A stretch of 64,000 nucleotides of DNA, from assembly GCF_002269345.1 (NCBI RefSeq), contig NZ_CP022889.1:496001-560000 (forward strand), read 5' to 3'. This stretch comes from Tsuneonella mangrovi (GTDB taxonomy: Bacteria; Pseudomonadota; Alphaproteobacteria; Sphingomonadales; Sphingomonadaceae). This document shows, piece after piece, positions 8,424 to 19,628 of the stretch (within the stretch, counting starts at the first letter, position 1; every line of letters starts with the position of its first letter). The notes beneath the pieces were generated by a model. It made no database searches. It was not told the origin of the DNA and worked only from the letters and a program-made list of their open reading frames with translations. The position numbers and the translations under genes were made by a program.

Positions 8424-11156
8424 GTGTTCAGAAAGCTTCGGGCAACCGGGTTGCCGCACCCGATCGCCATCTTCGCGCTGGCCGTCGTGTTCGGCCTGCT
8501 CGCTTTTGCGGGAATCGAATTGACCCGTGACGACGGGCGGATCGCCGCTGTCTGGCTACCCAATGCAATCCTGGTCGCGGTTCTCCTGCGCGGCCGGGGG
8601 CGCGGAACACTGGCGTTTCTCCCGTTCACCTTCGCTGTAAACTTGGCGGTCAACATCATCGAAGGCGACGGTGCGGCAGTCGCTGCCGGATTGGCGTTCG
8701 CGAACGCTTTCGAAGTCCTGCTGGTCTGGTGGGGAATGCTCCGTGCCGGGATACCCCGTCCCGATATGTCGGAGATTCGCCACCTGGCCGTCTATTGCGT
8801 GATTGCAGGTATAGGGGCGCCTTTGGCGTCCGCGCTCGCGGCGGTTGTTGTCCTCCAACCCGGAACCGTCGCGAGCGCACTCACATTGATCAGGACCTGG
8901 TCGATTGCGGATTCGCTGGGCTTGCTCCTGCTTACCCCTACCCTGCTGATCCTGTCTGACGCGTGGCGATCGCGGAGGCGACCGACCGCGAAAGACCTGC
9001 CCGACTGGCTGTTCCTGTTCCTGGTCGGAACCGCCATCACGGTCGCGGTGTTTGCGCAGACGCGATACCCGTTCCTGTTCATGGTTCCTCCAGTGGTGGT
9101 GCTCCATGCTTTCCGCCAGGGAAGCCTGGGCACCGCGATCTCGATTCTCAAGATCGCTGCGATCGCGACGACCGCAACCGCCTGGGGCTATGGTCCGATA
9201 CATCTCGCGAAGGGTCAGTTCAGCGAGCAGATCGTCGTGCTTCAGCTGTTCCTGGTAACCGCGTTCGTTACCGGACTCCCGATCGCCGCTATGCTCCATA
9301 GCCGGGACAGGATTGCCGATGGGCTGGCCGAAAGCGAGCGGAGGTTCCGCCAGATCGCCGAAGCCGCCCCGATCGCGATTTTCTGCGCCGACGCTGCCGG
9401 CAAGATCAACTTCGTAAACTCGACCTGGTCCCGAATGCTCGGCAGGCCGGCAAAGGACCTGATGGGCGATGGCTGGGTCGCATCCCTGCGCGATCTTAGC
9501 CCGTTCACGGATGACCCGGCATGGCAAGGCTTCGAGCAACCGGGCGACTTGCGCCGACGTGTCCTGCATTTCGAATCGGCCGACGGCAGCGACCTGTGGC
9601 TCGAGACGGTCAACAGTGCCGAATTCGATAGCAAGGGCAGGATCGTTGGTTTCGTCGGCGCGGGAACCGACATTACCGAACAGCGCGCCGCGCTCGAAAA
9701 GGCAAAACAGGCTGCGCAAGCAAAGGCCGCGTTCCTTGCCAACATGAGCCACGAAATTCGCACCCCGATGAACGGGGTGATCGGCTTTACCGACCTGTTG
9801 CTGGCGGCCGACCTGCCAGCGGAACAGCGCCACCATGTCGAGTTGATCGCCGAATCGGGCAAGGCCATGCTGCGGCTGCTCAACGATATCCTCGACATGT
9901 CGAAGATCGATTCAGGCCAGATGCAGATTTCACCCGAACCAATGGACCTGCGGCACAAGCTCGCTGGAGCGATCGCCTTGCTCAAGCCAATCGCGCAGGC
10001 CAAGGGTCTCGGACTTACCCTCGACGTAGCCGATGGCCTGCCGACATGGATTGACGCCGACCAGCATCGCCTGCGCCAGATCGTGCTCAACCTGGTAGGC
10101 AATGCAGTCAAGTTCACCGAACGCGGCAAAGTCACGGTCGCAGCGCAGATTCACGACACGCTTGGGGAACCGACTATGGTGATCGTAGTCGAAGATACCG
10201 GGATCGGAATTGCACCCGATCACCTCGCCACGATTTTCGACCAGTTCACCCAAGGCGACAGTTCGACCGCGCGCAAGTTTGGCGGGACCGGGCTGGGCCT
10301 GGCGATCAGCGCAAAGCTGGTCAAGATGATGGGCGGTGAAATCGACGTCACCAGCGAAGTCGGCAGGGGAACCCGGTTCACTGTGCGCCTCCCGCTTGTT
10401 CCGATTGTCGAACCGGCAATTCTCGAATCCGCGGCGCCCGAGCCCTGCGATCGCCCACCACCACAAGCTCGATCGCTAAAGGTGCTGGTGGCCGAAGATC
10501 ACGACATCAACCAGATCCTGATCCGCGCGCTTGCCGAGCAGGCCGGAATGGCCGCGGACATCGCCAACGACGGTGCCGAGGCAATCGACATGGTCGCTGC
10601 GGCACACGCTGAAAGCGCGCCCTACGACCTGGTCCTGATGGACATGCAGATGCCGCGGATCGACGGGCTCGAAGCGACACGGCGGATTCGCGCACTCGGC
10701 TTCGGCAGCGAACAACTGCCGATTGTGGCGTTGACCGCGAATGCCTACCCGGACGATGTCGCCGCGTGTCTCGATGCCGGAATGCAAGGACATCTCGCCA
10801 AACCGGTAACCCTGGAGGATCTGCTGCGGACATCGGCCCAGCTGGTTGCTCGACCTGCGCCGGTTCGGGCTCGGGACAGCGCACCCGCCGTTTCGCTCGA
10901 GGACCGCTATCGGGAACGGAAACAGGCAGCATTCGATGCACTTGCCGACGCTGCCAGCGCAGGCCGGCTATCGCAGCACGAACGCGACGATCTGGTCGAT
11001 CAATTGCACAAACTGGCGGGAACGGCTGGCTATTTCAAAGAGGCCGCGCTCGGGCGCGAAGCGCGCGCGCTCGAGAACGACCTTCGCAACTCCGGTCTGT
11101 CCGAAGCATCCCAGCTGGTGAACGAGCGCATGCCGAGGCTGCAACGCGCCGCATAG
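8424..11156 (+). CDS. MASE1 hybrid sensor histidine kinase with receiver and HPt domains
   Basis: This 910-residue inner-membrane kinase carries four phosphorelay modules. About eight hydrophobic segments up to residue 290 resemble MASE1. A PAS domain follows (about 300-420), then a HisKA H-box NMSHEIRTPMNG with His443. Next is a HATPase domain (N-box around Asn560; DTGIGIAPDHL; GGTGLGLAIS). The receiver has Asp740 in LMDMQMPRIDG, and a C-terminal HPt has His862 in HKLAGTAGYF. The GTG at 8424 has AAAGGGGGA nine bases upstream; an in-frame TTG at 8361 lacks one. No response regulator is adjacent, so the output partner is unknown. The MASE1 ligand is unknown. Confidence 0.88.
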   Translation: MFRKLRATGLPHPIAIFALAVVFGLLAFAGIELTRDDGRIAAVWLPNAILVAVLLRGRGRGTLAFLPFTFAVNLAVNIIEGDGAAVAAGLAFANAFEVLLVWWGMLRAGIPRPDMSEIRHLAVYCVIAGIGAPLASALAAVVVLQPGTVASALTLIRTWSIADSLGLLLLTPTLLILSDAWRSRRRPTAKDLPDWLFLFLVGTAITVAVFAQTRYPFLFMVPPVVVLHAFRQGSLGTAISILKIAAIATTATAWGYGPIHLAKGQFSEQIVVLQLFLVTAFVTGLPIAAMLHSRDRIADGLAESERRFRQIAEAAPIAIFCADAAGKINFVNSTWSRMLGRPAKDLMGDGWVASLRDLSPFTDDPAWQGFEQPGDLRRRVLHFESADGSDLWLETVNSAEFDSKGRIVGFVGAGTDITEQRAALEKAKQAAQAKAAFLANMSHEIRTPMNGVIGFTDLLLAADLPAEQRHHVELIAESGKAMLRLLNDILDMSKIDSGQMQISPEPMDLRHKLAGAIALLKPIAQAKGLGLTLDVADGLPTWIDADQHRLRQIVLNLVGNAVKFTERGKVTVAAQIHDTLGEPTMVIVVEDTGIGIAPDHLATIFDQFTQGDSSTARKFGGTGLGLAISAKLVKMMGGEIDVTSEVGRGTRFTVRLPLVPIVEPAILESAAPEPCDRPPPQARSLKVLVAEDHDINQILIRALAEQAGMAADIANDGAEAIDMVAAAHAESAPYDLVLMDMQMPRIDGLEATRRIRALGFGSEQLPIVALTANAYPDDVAACLDAGMQGHLAKPVTLEDLLRTSAQLVARPAPVRARDSAPAVSLEDRYRERKQAAFDALADAASAGRLSQHERDDLVDQLHKLAGTAGYFKEAALGREARALENDLRNSGLSEASQLVNERMPRLQRAA

Positions 11157-11169
11157 GCGCGCCTCGCGA

Positions 11170-11973
11170 TCAGCTCGCCTTGGCGTTGGGCGCGTACTTT
11201 TCCATCAGGTTGTACGCCTTCTGGTACCACTTGCTGCCGGGATAGTTCGCCCCCAGCACCGCAGCGTACTTCTTCGCCTCGTCCGGGATACCGAGCGCGA
11301 GGTTGGTCTCGGTCATGCGGAACAGCGCTTCGGGCGCGTGGCTGGTGGTCGAATAGTTGTCGACCACGTTCTTGAACCGGATCGAGGCCGCCAGCCAGTC
11401 GCCGCTGCGTTCGTAGAAACGGCCGATCTCCATTTCCTTGCCCGCCAAGTGGTCCTGCACGAGGTCGAGCTTGAGCTTGGCGTCGGTGGCGTAGGGCGTG
11501 TCGGGATAGCGGCGGATCAGTTCGCGCAGCGCGGTTCGCGCCTGGTCGGTCACCGCCTGGTCGCGGGTCACGTCGCTGATCTGCTCGTAGTAGCTGAGCG
11601 CGATCAGGTAGTAGGCATACGGCGCCTCGCGGTTGCCCGGGTGGATCGAGAGGAACCGCTGCGCGCTGTCGATCGCCTTGGCATAGTCGCGCGCGACGTA
11701 ATAGCTGAACGCACCCATGATCTGCGCGCGGCGGGCCCACGGCGAATAGGGGTGCTGGCGCTCGACCTCGTCGAACAGCGCGGCAGCGACCTTGGGCTGG
11801 TTGGTGTCGAGCTTGTCCTTCGCGGTGAGGTACAGCGTTTCCACGTCGCGGGCGACGTAGGCGGTGTCCTTCACCTTGCCGCCCCGCCCGGCGCAACCGG
11901 TCACGAGCAGCGAGGAGCCGACCACGGCGGCGACGAGAGCAAGCTTGAGCGGGCTGCGCGAAACGATCTGCAT
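11170..11973 (-). CDS. bamD: Outer membrane protein assembly factor BamD
   Basis: BamD is an essential outer-membrane lipoprotein of the Bam complex that inserts beta-barrel proteins. The 267-residue product begins with a lipoprotein signal (MQIVSRSPLKLALVAAVV) and the lipobox LVTGC, so lipidation is expected at about Cys27. TPR repeats follow (YLTAKDKLDTNQPKVAAALFDE; PYSPWARRAQIMGAFSYYV; HPGNREAPYAYYLIALSYYE; RRYPDTPYATDAKLKLD). The frame is open further upstream, but ATG 11973 starts the signal peptide. It converges with the hybrid kinase gene, 13 bases apart. Confidence 0.94.
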   Translation of the reverse strand: MQIVSRSPLKLALVAAVVGSSLLVTGCAGRGGKVKDTAYVARDVETLYLTAKDKLDTNQPKVAAALFDEVERQHPYSPWARRAQIMGAFSYYVARDYAKAIDSAQRFLSIHPGNREAPYAYYLIALSYYEQISDVTRDQAVTDQARTALRELIRRYPDTPYATDAKLKLDLVQDHLAGKEMEIGRFYERSGDWLAASIRFKNVVDNYSTTSHAPEALFRMTETNLALGIPDEAKKYAAVLGANYPGSKWYQKAYNLMEKYAPNAKAS

Positions 11974-12088
11974 AGGCCGGTGCCTATAGCCAGCACGCAC
12001 GTGAACGCAAAGTGAAGTTGTGCGCCTATCCCCCTCGCGCTTCCCCCATTTTCCTACACCCCCGGTTTTGTGCTTCACTCATTTACTT

Positions 12089-12985
12089 ATGACCCGCCGC
12101 AAGGATAACCGCGCCGTCCGCACCCTCGTCCCGCGCGAGCAGCTGCCCGAATTCACCCCCGTCCCGCGCAAGAGCAAGCGCCACGACGGGTGGACCCCCG
12201 CCCGCCAGCAGGCATTCATCGAAGCGCTGGCCGATACCGGCAGCGTCGAAGCCGCCTGCCGCGCGGTCAACATGAGCAGCGTGGGCGCCTACCACTTGCG
12301 CCGCCAGCCCGGGGCGGAGAGCTTCCGCGCCGCATGGGAGGCCGCGCTCGATTGCGGCGTGCGGATGCTGGAGGACAAGGTGATGGAGCGCGCGATCCAC
12401 GGCATCGAAGTCCCGGTGCTCAGCTGCGGCAAGCAGTTCGGCACCCGCCGCATCTACAACGAACGCACCGCGATGCTCATCCTCCAGGCGCGCCTGCCGG
12501 AGAAATACGGGATGCAGCGCGCCAAGGCGATGAACGGGCTCGACCGCCAGACCCTCGCCCGCGAAAAGCGCCGCTGGCGCAAGGAGTGGGAGCGGGAGCG
12601 CGAAGCCGACGAGGCCCACAAGCGCAAGCTCGCCGCCGCCCACGATGCGGAGGACGAGGAGGCGGTCTATGCCAGCATCGAGGCGAAGCTATCCAAGATG
12701 CACGAACGCTGGCTCGAAAACCTCAGCCCGCTCGCCCGCGCCGCGCACGACGAAGCCAAGCGGATCGAGCGGGAGGACGAGGAAAACGGCTACGACCCGT
12801 GGAAAGACCCGGACCACCCGTTCTACCTGCCCCCGCGCGGCGAGCAGGCGGGCGCGGGCGACCCCACCGCCCTCCCCGCGCCAGGCGATGGCGCGGAGCA
12901 AGGCCCGGAAGACGGCGACGCGGAGGCCGCGCCGGAGCAGAAGAGAATGCGTGTGTGGACGATGAAGGACAATGGGTGGGAGTGA
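12089..12985 (+). CDS. HTH protein of unknown function with charged C-terminal half
   Basis: This is a 298-residue protein that I cannot assign to a named family. Residues 25-75 (WTPARQQAFIEALADTGSVE, then AACRAVNMSSVGAYHLRRQP) look like a helix-turn-helix of the kind found in phage terminase small subunits. The middle is helical and the rest (KRRWRKEWEREREADEAHKR onward) is extremely charged and probably coiled or disordered, with an acidic Pro-rich tail before a short RMRVWTMKDNGWE end. Base use is as GC-rich as the host, unlike the island that follows, so it is probably a resident gene at the island edge. It is divergent from bamD. Confidence 0.65.
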   Translation: MTRRKDNRAVRTLVPREQLPEFTPVPRKSKRHDGWTPARQQAFIEALADTGSVEAACRAVNMSSVGAYHLRRQPGAESFRAAWEAALDCGVRMLEDKVMERAIHGIEVPVLSCGKQFGTRRIYNERTAMLILQARLPEKYGMQRAKAMNGLDRQTLAREKRRWRKEWEREREADEAHKRKLAAAHDAEDEEAVYASIEAKLSKMHERWLENLSPLARAAHDEAKRIEREDEENGYDPWKDPDHPFYLPPRGEQAGAGDPTALPAPGDGAEQGPEDGDAEAAPEQKRMRVWTMKDNGWE

Positions 12986-13160
12986 GCGAAGGCGCACTTC
13001 AACGGTTAACGAATGATCTTCCCGGAAAGAAGCAAGGCGTTCGTTCGATCCACTAAGACGGGGAAAACTAGGTCCAACTCGGATATGAAATCCCATCTTG
13101 CCCTTGCAGATGTTCCGCTAATGTTTCACCTAATCTCACGGCAAGACATTGGAGGTTTGC

Positions 13161-14177
13161 TTGGCCAGTTTCCGGTTTATTGATTTGTTCGCTGGAATTG
13201 GCGGCCTTCGAATAGGTTTTGACGCCATAGGTGGACACTGCGTGTTTACCTCGGAACGCGACAAATACGCTCGCCGGACTTACCAAGCGAATTTTAGAGA
13301 TAATCACGAACTGGGTGCGGACATTGAGCCCTATTCAGCCGACCCCAGCAGTATCCCGGAATTCGACGTGCTTTTGGCAGGCTTCCCGTGTCAGCCCTTT
13401 TCAATCGCGGGAGTTTCCAAAAAGAATGCTCTGGGCCGCCCCCATGGTTTCCTCGATGATACACAAGGAACTCTTTTCTTCGATACCGCCAAGATCATCG
13501 CTCATCACAAGCCAACCGCCTTCGTGCTGGAAAACGTGAAAAACCTTGAACGGCATGACAAGGGCAAGACTTTTGCTACAATTATGAATGTCCTCAAGAA
13601 TGAACTTGGTTATAATGTTCAGTCACGAGTAATCTCAAGTCACCCGTGGGTTCCTCAAAAGCGCGAACGCATCTTTATAGTGGGTTTCAAAGAAGCCACT
13701 GCTTTCGATTTAAAGAACCTCAAGCTTCCAGAAACATCGCCGACTCTCGGCACCATCCTCGAACCACATACTACGGTCGATCCTAAATACACGCTCACTC
13801 CGCGGCTTTGGGAATACCTTCAAGGCTACAAGGCCAAACACGAAGCGAAGGGGAATGGTTTCGGGTTCGGTCTATGCGGACCGGATGATGTAGCTAGGAC
13901 TCTTTCTGCGAGATACCATAAAGACGGGTCGGAAATTTTGATTAGCCAGCCCGGCCCGAGGCCGCGTCGATTGACGCCTCAAGAATGCGCTCGCCTGATG
14001 GGATTTGAGCACGGTGATCGGAAATGGATTATTCCAAAAGAGGTATCAGATACCCAAGCTTACCGTCAGTTTGGCAATGCTGTCGTTGTGCCTGTCGTCG
14101 AGTTTATCGCACAGGCAATGAAGCCGCATCTTTTCGGGGCCTTGGCACAGAAAAGGGTGTCTTCTAAGGCCGCCTGA
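13161..14177 (+). CDS. Dcm-like DNA (cytosine-5) methyltransferase
   Basis: This 338-residue C5-cytosine methylase is the modification enzyme of the island. Motif I is [15 protein letters not shown] (residues 6-20), the catalytic Pro-Cys is [11 protein letters not shown] with Cys77, motif VI is ENVKN (124-128), and motif VIII is [12 protein letters not shown]. The target-recognition region (about 205-262) has [18 protein letters not shown] and [16 protein letters not shown], all close to E. coli Dcm, and the end matches too ([16 protein letters not shown]). Hence CCWGG, methylated at the inner C, is predicted. The TTG at 13161 has TTGGAGG five bases upstream and starts at the family's usual point; an in-frame TTG at 13149 lacks such a site. 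Sequence is visibly AT-richer than its neighbours. Confidence 0.93.
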   Translation: MASFRFIDLFAGIGGLRIGFDAIGGHCVFTSERDKYARRTYQANFRDNHELGADIEPYSADPSSIPEFDVLLAGFPCQPFSIAGVSKKNALGRPHGFLDDTQGTLFFDTAKIIAHHKPTAFVLENVKNLERHDKGKTFATIMNVLKNELGYNVQSRVISSHPWVPQKRERIFIVGFKEATAFDLKNLKLPETSPTLGTILEPHTTVDPKYTLTPRLWEYLQGYKAKHEAKGNGFGFGLCGPDDVARTLSARYHKDGSEILISQPGPRPRRLTPQECARLMGFEHGDRKWIIPKEVSDTQAYRQFGNAVVVPVVEFIAQAMKPHLFGALAQKRVSSKAA

Positions 14178-14636
14178 ATGGCGGACATCGTTTCTCCTGC
14201 GAAGCGCAGCCAGATGATGGCTGGGATCAAAGGCAAGAATACAAAGCCCGAGCTTTTGGTGCGTCGAGCTCTTCATCGGCGTGGCTTCCGATTTCGTCTT
14301 CACCAGCGCGAGCTGCCCGGTCGACCAGACATAGTTCTCCCACGGTTCAAAGCCGCCATATTTGTAAACGGCTGTTTCTGGCACGGACACAGCTGCAAAT
14401 ATTTTAAGCTGCCCGCTACAAACACGGAATTCTGGCGCAAGAAAATCGAGGCCAATCAAAAACGTGACGCTCTCAAAGAAGCGCAGCTTGTCGATCTCGG
14501 TTACAGAGTTTTCTCAGTTTGGGAGTGCCAGACGCGCGCAGGAACAAACTCGATCGAAGCACTGATTGATAAACTTACGAGTGATATTAGGCGGCCAGAA
14601 TTACACGACCAAGATGTTTCTTCGGTGCCAAGCTAG
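14178..14636 (+). CDS. vsr: Very short patch repair endonuclease Vsr
   Basis: Vsr nicks DNA 5' of the T in T:G mismatches made when 5-methylcytosine deaminates, starting repair back to C:G. The 152-residue protein keeps the family key residues at the same numbers as E. coli Vsr: catalytic Asp51 (PGRPDIVLP), His69, and zinc ligands Cys66, His71 and Cys73 (in GCFWHGHSC) with Cys117 (VWECQTR). Its ATG follows the methylase stop with no spacing (TGA then ATG), so the two are translated together, as in E. coli dcm-vsr. Its last 36 bases overlap the 3' end of the nuclease gene on the other strand. Confidence 0.95.
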   Translation: MADIVSPAKRSQMMAGIKGKNTKPELLVRRALHRRGFRFRLHQRELPGRPDIVLPRFKAAIFVNGCFWHGHSCKYFKLPATNTEFWRKKIEANQKRDALKEAQLVDLGYRVFSVWECQTRAGTNSIEALIDKLTSDIRRPELHDQDVSSVPS

Positions 14637-15551
14637 CGCCTCAGCCGCAGGATGCTCATCCATGTTCTTCGGCAGCGAAATTTCCCGGCCATCCAATTGG
14701 ACTAATTGAACGTTCCTAGCCAAGGAACGGACAACATGCGGGATGAGCAACTTGTAGCTGTCTGTCACTCCGATCAAACCATTGTCAAACGCCCAATGGT
14801 GCCCCTTGCAGAGCAGCAGCCCGTTCCGGATGTCGTCGCTTCCTTTCAGTGATCGCGATACGATGTGGCTCGCGTCGAGTTCAAACCTGCCGTCTGGATG
14901 CTGCAAGCCCCCACCACAAAAGGCGCACGAGTTGGCATACGAAATACTAACGACCCTCTTGAACGCCCTGCTTCGCGCGACCTTACGTGCGCGGGTTTCG
15001 GTCAAATTCGCATCATGCTCGAACAACGAAAAAGGTTGCTTAGTGGTGGACTCGATTTGCTCAACAGCCTCAATAACTTCTGTCTCCTTCGCCGGCAAAG
15101 ACTGTTGGTCCAAAACGCCCCAGCGATTTGACCCGAAGGATCTTATCAGCTTTGAGTGCAATGGACTGGACTCTTTAATGAGCGTGAAGCGATAGTGATC
15201 ATCGACCTCGATCCCTCGCTCAATAATAAGGATGTCACCGCCTTGCGCGCGATTTAATAGTCCGCTCAGGTTTCTCGTGATGCGGCGCTCTGGCGATCGC
15301 ACCCCGCCCCATGTCTGATACTGATACCGAGTATCAGCTGTACCGAGAAAATCGTCACCGTCGAACAAGTCGGCAGTGATCTCGACGTCAACAGTCGGCC
15401 TTTGCGGAGAGGTCATGTTCCGCAACAAGGGAAGATAGTCCTCGAGGTCCTTTGGCAGGACAAATCCCCCTTGATGGCCTTTTGCAGCGCCTGTGTCGTT
15501 GTTCGCCAATACCTTGTAGATCGGAGCATCGAATGATGTGGCAATTGCCAT
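14601..15551 (-). CDS. Restriction endonuclease: EcoRII-N-like domain fused to HNH nuclease
   Basis: This 316-residue protein is the presumed restriction enzyme. Residues about 13-125 resemble the EcoRII N-terminal (B3-like) effector domain: ANNDTGAAKGHQGGFVLPK corresponds to the DTGATGGHQ region of EcoRII, and SPERRITR to its EKRITR. In place of the EcoRII PD-(D/E)XK nuclease the C-terminal part is an HNH zinc finger: CAFC (Cys209, Cys212), DASHIV (His229), Asn243 in RNGLLLCKGHH, and Cys248 with His251. The gene starts at the base after the lepA TAG; the GGAGGAG at the end of lepA serves as ribosome site. Expression probably depends on lepA transcription. The domain calls are from remembered family patterns; cleavage specificity is inferred. 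Confidence 0.82.
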   Translation of the reverse strand: MAIATSFDAPIYKVLANNDTGAAKGHQGGFVLPKDLEDYLPLLRNMTSPQRPTVDVEITADLFDGDDFLGTADTRYQYQTWGGVRSPERRITRNLSGLLNRAQGGDILIIERGIEVDDHYRFTLIKESSPLHSKLIRSFGSNRWGVLDQQSLPAKETEVIEAVEQIESTTKQPFSLFEHDANLTETRARKVARSRAFKRVVSISYANSCAFCGGGLQHPDGRFELDASHIVSRSLKGSDDIRNGLLLCKGHHWAFDNGLIGVTDSYKLLIPHVVRSLARNVQLVQLDGREISLPKNMDEHPAAEALAWHRRNILVV

Positions 15552-17369
<1,818 letters not shown>

Positions 17370-17414
17370 GCCGCGCCCTTAGCCGCAGCGATGCCGCGTG
17401 TCAGCAGCCGATGA

Positions 17415-19628
17415 TCACCCGTGCGCCGCCCTCGTCGCGGCAACGTCTACTTGCAGGAATGTCGGCCTGCTACGAGTTCCGTCATTGCCGATATTCGTCG
17501 GGTTGTAATTGCCGGGCGGTAGCGCAGCGAGCGGCATCCCGGCAGCGGCCAGAGCATAGGGGCTGATACGATGGCGGGTGCACAGGCCGTCGGCCCCGTC
17601 GCTGATCAGCGGGATTTCAAACAGCAGGCCCTGCGAGAAACCCTCCGAACGCACCACCTGGCCGACGACCAGTTGTCCGCCACCCAGATCGAGCACCAAT
17701 TGAGTGCCGAGCGGAACATCGAGCAAACCTTCGATCGCCGCGCCGGTCTTCGAGAGATTGCGCATCACCGCTTCGTAGCGGTGGTCCTCGTGGATCACAC
17801 CGATCCGGCGGAACATTCGTTTGCGGTCCGCCCGGTGCTTGGGCGGGCCTTGAGGGTCGAATTCGAGCTTGCCGTTCGTGAGGCGCTCGAGAACTTCATC
17901 CTGAGGCAAGCCGCGCGAGAAGATGTACCCTTGGATGTGACTGGCACCGAGTTCCTTGACGAGCGCGAGTTCGTCCATCGCTTCGACACCCTCGGCGACG
18001 GTTTCCATCTTTAGCGCATTTGCGAGGCTGACGATCGCAGTGATGATCGCGGCGTTGTTGTTGTCGTCTTCGGTGGCACCGCGAACAAATCCCTGGTCGA
18101 TCTTGATCTTGTCGAACGGTGCAGAGCTGAGATAACCGAGCGACGAATAGCCGGTCCCGAAATCGTCGAGTGCGAGACGCACACCGAGTTCCTTCAGCGC
18201 GCGAAACACCAGCTGGGTTCCCTTGGGGTCGCCAAGGAAAACGCTTTCGGTCACTTCGAGTTCGAGCCGACTCGGCTCGAGCCCGCTCTCGGCGAGTGCC
18301 TTCTTGACGATCTTGGGTAGGTCGGCGGTCGCGAACTGGACTGCCGAAACATTGACTGCAACCCTCAGGTCTCCCGGCCATTCGGCAGCTTGCCGGCACG
18401 CTGTGCGCAGGACCCATTCGCCCAGCGGATTGATCAGATCGGTATCCTCGGCAACGGGTACGAAATCCTGCGGACTGATCCAGCCACGCTCGGGGTGGTT
18501 CCAACGAACAAGAGCCTCGAATCCGCTAACGTGATTGTCTTCGCTTTTCACGAGCGGCTGGAAATGCAGCTCGAGCTGGTCTCCGACGATTGCATCACGA
18601 AGGTCTTCCTCGATTTCGCGTCGAAGGTTAGCTCCGTCCTTCAGCTCTGCGGAGTAGAAGCGATATTGCCCGCGCCCTCCACCCTTCGCCGCATAGAGCG
18701 CAAGGTCGGTTGCGCTTACGAGTGCGTCGGGTTCGATCCCGTCATAGGGAGCGATCGCAATTCCGATCGAGGTGCCGATGATCGCCCGGCTTCCGTCGAG
18801 TGAATACGGCTGTGAAATCATCTGGATCAGGCGGTCAGACAGGTCTCCCAGCTCTCCGCGATCGTCGATGTCGGGCAGGATGATCTGGAATTCGTCGCCT
18901 CCGAGACGGCCGATTTCTCCTCTATCCCCGACAATGCGGTTCAGACGTTGCGCCACTTGCTTGAGCAGATCATCGCCTGCCGGATGTCCGAGCGTATCGT
19001 TGACTTGCTTGAACCGATCGAGATCGAGCATCATTAGAGCGCAACTGCGCTTTGCGGCCTTGTATGCGATCAGTGTCGCGGTCAGGCGCTTGCTCATCCG
19101 GTGACGGTTGGCGAGTCCGGTCAGCGAGTCATATTGCGCCATGCGAGATGCATCGCGCTGGCTTTCGCGCACAGCGGTTATGTCCTTCGCGCTGCCACGA
19201 TAGCCCAGAAAGCGGCTCGTCGAATCAAACTGCGGCTTGCCCGAAATCGACCACCAGAGTTCGTGGCTGCACCCGGCGAGCCGAACCGGCAGCTCGACAA
19301 TCGAGTTCCGTGCGGTCAACAGGAATCCGAGCGGTCGCTGCGAATGTTCCTCGTCGTCGCGGTCGAGTTCGAACAGATCCGCTAGGGCGGACCCGTTGAG
19401 ATCCGGTGCGCGCTCTCCGAATTGCGCCGCTGCCCTTTCGGACAAATAGATAAGTCTTCCGTTTTCATCGGTCGCCCAGAACCAACTTATCCCGAGGTCT
19501 TCGAACTGGTCGAGCAGCGCCAGGCGCTGGCCGGAACTGAGCGCTGCGCCTGCTTGGCCGTGGGCGCGCGAAGGACCGGAGGCGTGGTCGCCACCCGACT
19601 TCTTCGCAAACAGACCGCCAAGTGCCAT
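17415..19628 (-). CDS. PAS-GGDEF-EAL-PilZ cyclic-di-GMP enzyme (cytosolic)
   Basis: This 737-residue protein makes or degrades c-di-GMP and has its own likely receptor domain. After a short basic N-terminus comes a PAS region (about 45-170: ISWFWATDENGRLIYLSERA). A GGDEF domain carries an intact RLGGDEFQ near 241. The EAL domain has FEALVRW near 370, VTESVF and DDFGTGYSSLGYLS, all consistent with an active phosphodiesterase. A C-terminal PilZ-like domain (about 605-700) shows RKRMFRR and RNLSKTGAAIEG. No membrane segment is visible. ATG 19628 has AGGAAGAAGG upstream. It lies 137 bases downstream of a close paralogue with the same domain order, so a duplication is likely. Confidence 0.88.
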   Translation of the reverse strand: MALGGLFAKKSGGDHASGPSRAHGQAGAALSSGQRLALLDQFEDLGISWFWATDENGRLIYLSERAAAQFGERAPDLNGSALADLFELDRDDEEHSQRPLGFLLTARNSIVELPVRLAGCSHELWWSISGKPQFDSTSRFLGYRGSAKDITAVRESQRDASRMAQYDSLTGLANRHRMSKRLTATLIAYKAAKRSCALMMLDLDRFKQVNDTLGHPAGDDLLKQVAQRLNRIVGDRGEIGRLGGDEFQIILPDIDDRGELGDLSDRLIQMISQPYSLDGSRAIIGTSIGIAIAPYDGIEPDALVSATDLALYAAKGGGRGQYRFYSAELKDGANLRREIEEDLRDAIVGDQLELHFQPLVKSEDNHVSGFEALVRWNHPERGWISPQDFVPVAEDTDLINPLGEWVLRTACRQAAEWPGDLRVAVNVSAVQFATADLPKIVKKALAESGLEPSRLELEVTESVFLGDPKGTQLVFRALKELGVRLALDDFGTGYSSLGYLSSAPFDKIKIDQGFVRGATEDDNNNAAIITAIVSLANALKMETVAEGVEAMDELALVKELGASHIQGYIFSRGLPQDEVLERLTNGKLEFDPQGPPKHRADRKRMFRRIGVIHEDHRYEAVMRNLSKTGAAIEGLLDVPLGTQLVLDLGGGQLVVGQVVRSEGFSQGLLFEIPLISDGADGLCTRHRISPYALAAAGMPLAALPPGNYNPTNIGNDGTRSRPTFLQVDVAATRAAHG

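Noticed and set aside
12986-15551. Prophage or transposon carrying the restriction genes
   Set aside because: No integrase, transposase, terminal repeats or target duplication is visible; only the three genes differ in composition.
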